Below, piece by piece: positions 1 through 6,129 of a stretch of 10,447 nt of DNA (its first letter is position 1; every line of letters starts with the position of its first letter). The notes under the pieces were generated by a model. That model worked only from the letters and a program-made list of their open reading frames with translations. It searched no databases and had not been told where the DNA came from. The position numbers were made by a program, and so were the translations under genes. The DNA is from Pseudomonadota bacterium. Lineage in GTDB: Bacteria; Myxococcota; UBA9042; PHBI01. The stretch lies in the NCBI GenBank assembly GCA_005788935.1, contig SYAK01000509.1:1-10447 (forward strand), read 5' to 3'.

Positions 1-39
1 ACGCCAACCAGAAAGAGCGCCGGGAGAGCATCGGCGCGG
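1..39 (+). repeat. 39-bp exact direct repeat, copy 1 (left-edge junction)
   Basis: Bases 1-39 are identical to bases 694-732, 693 bp (231 codons) downstream and in the same frame; identity ends at base 40 (a versus g). Copy 2 sits where the sequence belongs, in EF-G domain II (MHANQKERRESIGAG). Copy 1 occupies the place where the NKxD guanine-specificity motif should precede GADYDR. It therefore marks a junction created by recombination or by assembly, probably at a short shared stretch such as atcggcgcgg. Confidence 0.85.
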
Positions 40-1679
40 ACTACGACCGCTGCCTGAAGATGATGCAGGAGCGCTTCGGTGATCATTGCGCGCCAGCCGC
101 GCTGCCGATCGGCCTCGAGGGCGCTCACCGCGGTCTCGTGCTGCTCGTCGAGCGGCAGGCCTTCGTCTGGAAGGACCCCAACGATCCCAGGTCCTTTGAA
201 GAGGTCCCGGTGCCAGCCGACATGGCGGATGCCGTCGAGGAGGCCCGCAACGCGCTGCTCGAGCGGGTGGCACTCACCGACGACGACTTCGCGATGCGCT
301 ACCTCGAGGACGCCGAGTCGCTGACCGTCTCCGAGATCCACGCCGCGATCCGTCACGGCGTCATCACGAACCGCCTCGTGCCGGTGCTCTGTGGCGCGGC
401 GCTCCGCAACAAGGGCATCCAGCCGTTGCTCGACGCGATCGTGCGCTGGCTGCCGTCGCCCGAGGACGTCCCGCCAGTCGAGGGCATCCACCCGACGACA
501 GGTGAGCCCGAGGCGCGGCCGCACGATCCGAAGGGTCCGGTCGCGGGCCTCGCCTTCAAGGTCGCGATGATGGGCGACGACGGGCGGCGTCTCGTCTTCG
601 TCCGCCTCTACTCGGGGACGCTCACGGCGGGCACCGAGATCCTGAACGCGACCCGAGGGATCCGCGAGAAGCCGTCGCGCATCTTCCTGATGCACGCCAA
701 CCAGAAAGAGCGCCGGGAGAGCATCGGCGCGGGCAACATCTTCGGCGTCCTCGGACTCAAGTTGACCCGGACGGGCGACACCATCTGCGACCCCGCGCAC
801 CCCATTCTGCTCGAGCGCATCGACGCCTACGAGCCCGTGATTTCACAGTCGATCGAACCCGAGCAGACGCGCGACCGCGACAAGCTCGTCGAGGTGCTCA
901 ACAAGCTCGCCGACGAGGATCCCACCTTCCGATGGAAGGAGGATGAGACGACGGGGCAGACCATCATCAGCGGCATGGGCGAGCTCCACCTCGACGTCCT
1001 CGCCGACCGCGTCCGCCGGGAGTTCGGCGTGGACGCCCGCATCGGCAAGCCGCAGGTCGTCTACCGCGAGACGATCACCGGCTCGGCGGTCGTCGACGAG
1101 ATCTTCGAGCGCGCCACCGACCACGACAGCCTGTTCGGGCAGGTCGCGGTGCGCGTCAACCCGCGCGAGCGCGGCGAGGGCAACACCATCGTCTGGCGTT
1201 GTCCGGCCGAAGGCGAGGCCGCACTTCACCCGTGGTTCACGGCCGAGGTGCAGAAGGCCATCCAGACCGGCCTCGACAACCAGCTCGGCGCTGGCGTCCT
1301 GAGCGGCGACCCGGTGCAGGACGTCCAGGTGACGGTCAGTCACGTCGGCCACCGCGACGGCACGACGAAGATCGTCGGCTACACGATCGCGGCCTCCCAG
1401 GCGCTCCGCAAGGCCCTCGCGCAGGCGAGTCCGGCGCGGCTCGCGCCGATCGCCAACGTCGAGATCGCGGCTCCGTCCGAGCACGCGGGCGAAATCATCG
1501 GCAGCGTCAACCAGCGCCGCGGGACCATCGAGGGCATGGAGGAGACGTCGCCGCACATGTCCTCCATCAAGGCGCTCGTGCCGATCGAGCGCATGTTCGG
1601 CTACGCCACCGAGCTGCGCTCGCTGACGCAAGGCCGCGCCTCGTTCTCGATGACGCTGTCGCACTACGACATCGCCTGA
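3..1679 (+). CDS. fusA: Elongation factor G (partial, 5' end missing)
   Basis: This is a translational GTPase that drives tRNA-mRNA translocation, and with RRF can help split ribosomes. The reading frame is open from base 3 to the TGA at 1677-1679, so the gene starts outside the window; the ATG at 60 is internal. What remains is the end of the G domain (GADYDR, then LVPVLCGAALRNKGIQPLLDAI around 380-445), domain II (about 535-820, with YSGTLTAG and MHANQKERRESIGAG), domain III (about 830-1040, LADEDPTFRW and ISGMGELHLDVL), domain IV, and domain V (about 1440-1670, ending FGYATELRSLTQGRASFSM). The GTP-binding P-loop and NKxD motif are not seen. Domain IV is unlike classical EF-G: the glycine-rich SGGRGQ-type loop is replaced by RATDHDSLFGQV (about 1111-1147), and the second tip loop reads GHRDGTTK. 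I infer a paralogue rather than the main translocase. Bases 1-39 duplicate 694-732 and do not belong at this point of an EF-G. No str operon neighbours follow. Confidence 0.93.
   Translation, partial: ANQKERRESIGADYDRCLKMMQERFGDHCAPAALPIGLEGAHRGLVLLVERQAFVWKDPNDPRSFEEVPVPADMADAVEEARNALLERVALTDDDFAMRYLEDAESLTVSEIHAAIRHGVITNRLVPVLCGAALRNKGIQPLLDAIVRWLPSPEDVPPVEGIHPTTGEPEARPHDPKGPVAGLAFKVAMMGDDGRRLVFVRLYSGTLTAGTEILNATRGIREKPSRIFLMHANQKERRESIGAGNIFGVLGLKLTRTGDTICDPAHPILLERIDAYEPVISQSIEPEQTRDRDKLVEVLNKLADEDPTFRWKEDETTGQTIISGMGELHLDVLADRVRREFGVDARIGKPQVVYRETITGSAVVDEIFERATDHDSLFGQVAVRVNPRERGEGNTIVWRCPAEGEAALHPWFTAEVQKAIQTGLDNQLGAGVLSGDPVQDVQVTVSHVGHRDGTTKIVGYTIAASQALRKALAQASPARLAPIANVEIAAPSEHAGEIIGSVNQRRGTIEGMEETSPHMSSIKALVPIERMFGYATELRSLTQGRASFSMTLSHYDIA
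694..732 (+). repeat. 39-bp exact direct repeat, copy 2 (native site in EF-G domain II)
   Basis: This is the second copy of the 39-bp repeat. It encodes ANQKERRESIGA inside EF-G domain II, matching the expected EF-G order (MHANQKE followed by AGNIFGVLGLK), so this copy is the ancestral location. Confidence 0.85.
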
Positions 1680-1699
1680 GTCTGATTCCGACGCCCGTG

Positions 1700-1830
1700 G
1701 ACGCCCTCGACGCCATGGACACCCGTGGGCGTCTCGGCGCGGACGTGGGCCAGGGCTCCTCGGGTGTCCCTGCGCCCCGAGGGGCGGGATGGCCCGAAGT
1801 CGCGGGGCGCGCCTGTCGCGGGGCCCCGCG
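1700..1830 (+). other. Intergenic cluster of GC-rich inverted repeats; possible terminator region for EF-G
   Basis: Several stems lie just after the EF-G stop. GACGCCC (1700-1706) pairs with GGGCGTC (1727-1733). GGACACCCG (1717-1725) pairs with CGGGTGTCC (1761-1769). CGCCCC-GA-GGGGCG forms a tight hairpin at 1773-1786. CGCGGGGCCCCGCG at 1817-1830 is a perfect 14-bp palindrome. The first two stems compete for overlapping bases. None is followed by a T-tract, so intrinsic termination is only a possibility. No gene is seen in 1680-1945. Confidence 0.4.
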
Positions 1831-1857
1831 GCCTGCGCTCAGGCGTTGGAAAAAGTC

Positions 1858-1886
1858 TTGCCATCCCACCCGCTCTTCTTGATAAT
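1858..1886 (+). promoter_or_regulatory. Sigma70-like promoter of the iron operon
   Basis: A -35 element TTGCCA (1858-1863) is followed after 17 bp by a -10 element GATAAT (1881-1886), each close to consensus and at ideal spacing. Transcription would start near 1893, giving a leader of about 50 nt before the ATG at 1946. The -10 lies entirely inside the Fur-box palindrome, so a bound repressor would block RNA polymerase directly. Confidence 0.72.
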
Positions 1887-1896
1887 GGTTATCAAG
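1878..1896. promoter_or_regulatory. Fur box (perfect 19-bp inverted repeat)
   Basis: The sequence CTTGATAATGGTTATCAAG is a perfect inverted repeat with 8-bp arms and a 3-bp centre. It closely follows the classical Fur-box consensus built of GATAAT-type hexamers (known from enterobacterial Fur). It stands out as AT-rich in a GC-rich region and covers the -10 of the promoter, the usual geometry for iron-dependent repression. The downstream genes (imelysin, FecA-like receptor) are of the type Fur controls. A different Fur-family regulator (Zur, Mur) cannot be excluded from sequence. Confidence 0.85.
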
Positions 1897-1945
1897 TTCG
1901 GCTTGGGCTCGCATCCGCGGCGCGACCACGAACCTGGAGCAGCCC

Positions 1946-3433
1946 ATGTCGTCACCGCGCATCACCGCTCGCCATCTGAACCTCGGCGCCGTCGCCATCG
2001 CCGGACTCCTGTCGGGCTGCGCCGACAACGGCGCCGCCACGCCGCCTGGTCTCCCCCGGACCTACGCGTTCGAGAGCCGCTTTGCCCCAGGCGAGAGCGG
2101 CGTCGACCACGGGGGTCAGACCTTCCGGCACGTGCTCCTCCTCGAATTGAAGGCCTTCATGACCGGCCTCACCGCCGCCATCGACGCCGAGCGCCTCGCC
2201 CCAGCGGCCCCAGGCGAGCTCCTCGCGGCCCTCGACAGCTACTTCGCCTTCGATGGTGACACGCGCGGCGCCGAGCGCCTGAGCCTCGTGACCGATCCAC
2301 CGCTTCTCCAGGCCGTCTGGAGCGATCTCGGCGCTGGCCGGACCCTCGTCGAGAAGGTCGCGGGCAACGACGCCGTCACCGACTGGCAAGACTTCACCGG
2401 CGGCGCCTTCGCGGGCTGGTCAGACCCCGAGATCGCCCGCCACGGTGGCCGCATCGACTCGCCCGAGGGCCTCATCCGCGCCTTCTTCGCGACGCTCGAA
2501 GCCCAGGCCATCGCACGCGTCAACGGCGAGACGGCGCGGGCCGCCGCGAGCGAGGAGCTGCCCGTCCACGTCACGCCTGACGGCCTCGATCTCGCCGAGC
2601 TGACACACAAGTTCACGACCTGTGCGGTCGCCTTCCATCAGGGCGCCGACGACTACCTGGACGACGATCTGGCCGGCAAGGGTCTTTTGAGTTCAAACCT
2701 TCTCCCCGCCGGTGACGCACCACGCTGGACCGAGCTTGAGCACGCGTGGGACGAGGGCTTCGGCTACTTCGGAGCAGCCCGTGACTTCGCCGACTATGCC
2801 GACGCCGAGGTCGCGGGCGCGGGCGGTCGCGATGGCTGGAGCCGCGGCTGGCACGACACGGACGGCGACGGCGCCATCGATCTCGCCTCAGAGTACAACT
2901 TCGGCCATGCGGTCAACGCGGCGAAGCGCGACCTCGGCGCCCGGACCGGCGGCGAGACCGATTTCACCGGTGCGGCCTTCGAGGCCTTCCTCGCCGGGCG
3001 CACCCTCATCCACGCCGCGGCTGGGCGTGAGCTGTCCGCGGCCGAGCTCACCGAGCTCAAGGCTCACCGCGACGCCGCCATCGGTGCGTGGGAGCGGGCC
3101 ATCGCCGCGAGCGCGCTTCACTACATCAACGCGACCCTCGCGCTGCTTGTGCCTGGTCACCCGGACTACAGCCACGTCAAGCTGGCGAAGGCGTGGTCGG
3201 AGCTCAAGGGGTTTACGCTGTGCAGTCAGTTCAATCCGCACTCCAGCATGTCATCGGAGGCCTTCGCGACCCTTCACGGGCACATTGGCGATGCCCCCGT
3301 GCTTGCAGCCGCGGGTGAGGCCGCTGTCGAGGCCTACCGCGAGCAGCTGCGGCAGGCGAGGGCGCTGATCGCCGAGGTCTGGGGTTTCCCAGCGGCGAAC
3401 GTCGGTGACGCCGATGGCGCGAATGGTTGGTGA
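1946..3433 (+). CDS. DUF4856-like lipoprotein, first gene of the iron operon
   Basis: This is a 495-residue exported lipoprotein of unknown biochemical function. The start is fixed by a TGGAG Shine-Dalgarno (1935-1939) six bases before the ATG. A basic N-terminus and hydrophobic stretch lead to a lipobox L22-S-G-C25. The mature part resembles DUF4856 proteins as I remember them: Y40-A-F then GGQTFRHVLLLELKAFM (56-72) near the N-terminus, and HAWDEGFGYFG (266-276), followed by SEYNFGHAVNAAKRD and a helical C-terminal half. Between them is a calcium-loop-like D304-T-D-G-D-G-A-I-D312. DUF4856 proteins are often found beside imelysins, and an imelysin follows here after 13 bp. The Fur box upstream implies expression under iron limitation. 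I infer a periplasm-facing, perhaps iron- or chelate-binding, partner of the downstream receptor. The family assignment rests on motif memory; an imelysin-like helical fold is possible but unproven. Confidence 0.82.
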   Translation: MSSPRITARHLNLGAVAIAGLLSGCADNGAATPPGLPRTYAFESRFAPGESGVDHGGQTFRHVLLLELKAFMTGLTAAIDAERLAPAAPGELLAALDSYFAFDGDTRGAERLSLVTDPPLLQAVWSDLGAGRTLVEKVAGNDAVTDWQDFTGGAFAGWSDPEIARHGGRIDSPEGLIRAFFATLEAQAIARVNGETARAAASEELPVHVTPDGLDLAELTHKFTTCAVAFHQGADDYLDDDLAGKGLLSSNLLPAGDAPRWTELEHAWDEGFGYFGAARDFADYADAEVAGAGGRDGWSRGWHDTDGDGAIDLASEYNFGHAVNAAKRDLGARTGGETDFTGAAFEAFLAGRTLIHAAAGRELSAAELTELKAHRDAAIGAWERAIAASALHYINATLALLVPGHPDYSHVKLAKAWSELKGFTLCSQFNPHSSMSSEAFATLHGHIGDAPVLAAAGEAAVEAYREQLRQARALIAEVWGFPAANVGDADGANGW

Positions 3434-3446
3434 GGAGGGCAGGGGG

Positions 3447-4664
3447 ATGGCGTCCACGCTGACATCACGCATGCGGTTCCTCGTTGGTACGGCCCTGCTC
3501 ACAGCCTGTGGCGGCGGTGGAACGTCCGTCGATCCGGCCTTCGTCGCGGGCGAGGCCGCACGCCGAGTGGTGCTCGGCGACATGGCCGACACTGCGATCC
3601 TGCCGACCCTGCGCAGCTTTGCCGCGGCTGCGGACGCCCTCGTCGGCGCGACCGCCACGCTCGTCGCGACCCCCGCGGACGCTATAGCCCGCAGGGAGGC
3701 GCGGGCGGCCTGGGCGTCGGCCATGGACCTCTGGCAGGTCGCCGAGGTGATGCAGGTCGGACCCGCGGGTGCGGCGAGTGAAGGCGCAGGCGGGCGTGAT
3801 CTCCGCGATCGCATCTACGCGTGGCCGGTGTTCAACGGGTGCCGCGTCGATCAGGAGACGCTCGCGAAGAGCTATGCAGATTCTGCCGCGGTCGCGGCCC
3901 GCGCCGCCAACATCCGGGGCCTCGCGGCCCTCGAGCACCTGCTCCACGCGCCCGACGACAGCAACGCTTGCCCGCTCAACGCCGAGCTCAACACCTCGGG
4001 TGCGTGGCAGGCCCTCGGTGGCGCGGAGCTCGCGGCCCGCCGAGCAGCCCACGCCCACGCTCTCTCTCGCGACCTCGCCGCACTCGCCGCCACCCTGCGC
4101 GACGCCTGGGAACCGGCGCGCGACGATTTCCGCGCAGCCTTCGCCGACGCCGGCGTCATCACCGCGTCCTTCGGGACCGCCCAGGAGGCGCTCAATCACG
4201 TATCGGATGCCCTGTTCTACATCGACAAGGAGGTCAAGGACCTCAAGGTCGGTACGCCGCTCGGCTATTTCAGCTGCGCCACCGACACCTGCCCCGAGCG
4301 TTTCGAGGCACGCGCCTCCTTGAGCACCCACGCGAACCTCGTCGCCAACGTCCGGGGTTTTCGTCTCCTGTTCTCGGGCGTCGACACGTCGGCCGCCGCC
4401 CGCGCCACGCCCCGCAACTTCGTGGCCCTGCTCGTCTCTGCTGGCGCCGAGCCTCTGGCAGAGTCGATGCTCGACGCCACCGATCGCATCGAGGCTCGCC
4501 TCGGTGACATCCGTACCGACATGGAGAGCGCGCTCGCCAACGATCCCGCGCAGGTCGAGGCCGTCTATGAAGCCGTCAAGAGCCTGACCGACCTCCTGAA
4601 GACGCAGTTCGTCGGCACACTCGACCTCGACCTCCCGAATCGCGCCGAGGGCGACAATGACTGA
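3447..4664 (+). CDS. Imelysin-family (M75-like) lipoprotein
   Basis: This is a 405-residue lipoprotein of the imelysin family, iron-regulated periplasmic or surface proteins historically grouped as M75 peptidases. I prefer the ATG at 3447 because a strong GAGGAGGG (3432-3439) lies seven bases upstream and the signal peptide then has normal length, with lipobox L18-T-A-C21. The in-frame ATG at 3405 would add 14 residues inside the previous gene. The body is alpha-helical and Ala-rich, as expected. Imelysin landmarks are W89/W96 in the first helical repeat, RDRIYAWPVFNGC (120-132) and RGLAALEHLL (157-166). The last is the position of the family GxHxxE motif: here G158-L-A-A-L-E163 keeps Gly and Glu but lacks the His, so classical metallopeptidase chemistry is doubtful. 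Cysteines at 132 and 175 and a CATDTC pair may form disulfides. It overlaps the next gene by 8 bp, indicating translational coupling. Confidence 0.9.
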   Translation: MASTLTSRMRFLVGTALLTACGGGGTSVDPAFVAGEAARRVVLGDMADTAILPTLRSFAAAADALVGATATLVATPADAIARREARAAWASAMDLWQVAEVMQVGPAGAASEGAGGRDLRDRIYAWPVFNGCRVDQETLAKSYADSAAVAARAANIRGLAALEHLLHAPDDSNACPLNAELNTSGAWQALGGAELAARRAAHAHALSRDLAALAATLRDAWEPARDDFRAAFADAGVITASFGTAQEALNHVSDALFYIDKEVKDLKVGTPLGYFSCATDTCPERFEARASLSTHANLVANVRGFRLLFSGVDTSAAARATPRNFVALLVSAGAEPLAESMLDATDRIEARLGDIRTDMESALANDPAQVEAVYEAVKSLTDLLKTQFVGTLDLDLPNRAEGDND

Positions 4665-6129
4665 GGCTGCGACGCGGTCCGATCGCGGCTCGACGGGTTC
4701 ACTCGCCTCGCTGCGGAAGGGCCTGTCGCGCCCGGTCCCGATCGACAGCCTCGCAGCGCTGCGCGTCCTCTACGGACTCCTCGGAGTCCTCAGCGCGACG
4801 CGCTTTGTCGCCTCGGGCTGGGTCGAGCGTTTCTACGGGACCCCGCAGTTCTTCTTTCGGTACGAAGGCTTTGCCTGGATCCCCGTCCCTTCGCCAGCGG
4901 GCGTCGAGGTCCTCTTCGGGCTCATGGCGCTCTCCGGCCTCGCCATCTTCCTCGGCTGGCGGACGCGCGCCGCGCTCATCGTACACGTGGCGGCCTTCGC
5001 GTGGGTCGAGCTCATCGACGTCACCAATTACCTTAATCACTATTACCTCTACACACTGCTCGGCCTCCTCCTCGCCGCGCTCCCAAGCGGGCGGGCGCTG
5101 TCCCTCGACGCCCGACGCGACCCCGACCATGCACGGACCCATGTCCCTGCGGCGGTGATCTGGCTGCTCCGCTTCCAGGTCGGCGTCGTCTACATCGGAG
5201 CCGCCCTCGCCAAGGCGCAGCCTGACTGGCTGCTGCACGGGCAGCCGCTCAACATCTGGCTCTCGGCGCGCGCGAGCTTCCCGCTCATCGGGCCGTGGCT
5301 CGACACCCCACTCGCCGCGATCGCCTTCAGCTGGGCGGGCTTCCTGCACGATCTCCTCGCCCCCGCCTTGCTGCTCTGGCGACCGACCCGCGCGCTCGCC
5401 TACGGGGCGCTCCTGGTCTTTCACGGGATGACGCTCATCCTGTTTCAGATCGGGATGTTCCCCTTCATCATGGCGGCCGCCGCGACCATCTTCCTGGCCC
5501 CAGACTGGCCCCGCCAGACCCTCGCCCGTCTCGGTCTCGCCCGTCCCCGCGTCGCCTCCGCCCGCTCGGCGACATGGTCGCCGCCCACCCTCCCGCTCCA
5601 CCGCCGCGCGCTCCTCGGTCTCGCCGCGGCCTGGGTCGCGTTCCAGATCCTGATGCCTCTCCGCACCCACCTTCACGACGGCCCCGTCATCTGGCACGAG
5701 GTCGGCATGCGCTGGTCCTGGCGCGTGATGCTGCGGGAAAAGAACGGGACCGTGACCTTCCGGGTGCGGACCGAGCCCGGGGCCCGCGAGCGCCACGTCG
5801 CGCCTCACGCCTTCCTGACCCCCGATCAGGAGCGCGAGATGTCGGGCCAGCCCGACATGATCTGGCAGCTTGCGCGCCACATCGCGGCGACCTTCCGTGA
5901 CCGGGGCCACCCAGATGTCGAGGTCCGCGTGGACGCCCTCTGCTCGCTGAACGGCCGGTCGCCCGCGCGCCTCCTCGACCCCGATGTCGACCTCGCCGCC
6001 GTCCCCGACGCCTCCGCGCTCGCCGCCGTCATCCTGCCAGCTCCCGCGGGCCCACCGCCGACGCTTCGTCCCGTCCGCCTCGCGCTCGCGGCGCGCGCGA
6101 AGCCCCTGTCCGCGAGTGCCCCCCGATGA
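4657..6129 (+). CDS. HTTM-domain membrane protein (vitamin K-dependent gamma-carboxylase homologue)
   Basis: This 490-residue polytopic inner-membrane protein has about eight hydrophobic segments in residues 31-334 and a soluble C-terminal part. GAGG (4647-4650) precedes the ATG, which overlaps the imelysin gene by 8 bp. Hallmarks of the HTTM/VKGC family are clear: NYLNHYYLYTLLGLLL (124-139) matches the WNNHSYLY region of human GGCX, and YIGAALAKAQPDW (179-191) matches its FIAGVKKLDADW. By this alignment H128 corresponds to GGCX His160 and K186 to the catalytic base Lys218. The bacterial HTTM motif RWSWRVMLREKNG (352-364) follows the membrane part. The eukaryotic enzyme converts Glu to gamma-carboxy-Glu using vitamin K hydroquinone, O2 and CO2; bacterial HTTM proteins mostly lack known substrates. 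The Ala/Pro-rich tail after about residue 435 looks disordered. Position between an imelysin and a TonB receptor suggests a role in iron acquisition, perhaps chelate modification or oxidation; this is inference. Confidence 0.9.
   Translation: MTEAATRSDRGSTGSLASLRKGLSRPVPIDSLAALRVLYGLLGVLSATRFVASGWVERFYGTPQFFFRYEGFAWIPVPSPAGVEVLFGLMALSGLAIFLGWRTRAALIVHVAAFAWVELIDVTNYLNHYYLYTLLGLLLAALPSGRALSLDARRDPDHARTHVPAAVIWLLRFQVGVVYIGAALAKAQPDWLLHGQPLNIWLSARASFPLIGPWLDTPLAAIAFSWAGFLHDLLAPALLLWRPTRALAYGALLVFHGMTLILFQIGMFPFIMAAAATIFLAPDWPRQTLARLGLARPRVASARSATWSPPTLPLHRRALLGLAAAWVAFQILMPLRTHLHDGPVIWHEVGMRWSWRVMLREKNGTVTFRVRTEPGARERHVAPHAFLTPDQEREMSGQPDMIWQLARHIAATFRDRGHPDVEVRVDALCSLNGRSPARLLDPDVDLAAVPDASALAAVILPAPAGPPPTLRPVRLALAARAKPLSASAPR

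Noticed and set aside
60..1679. Treating ATG 60 as the real EF-G start
   Set aside because: The frame is open upstream and residues before 60 (GADYDRCLK) already align with the EF-G G domain; the protein would lack the GTP-binding site.
3405..3446. Longer imelysin start at 3405
   Set aside because: It would overlap the previous gene and has no good Shine-Dalgarno; ATG 3447 has GAGGAGGG at ideal spacing and gives a normal lipoprotein signal.
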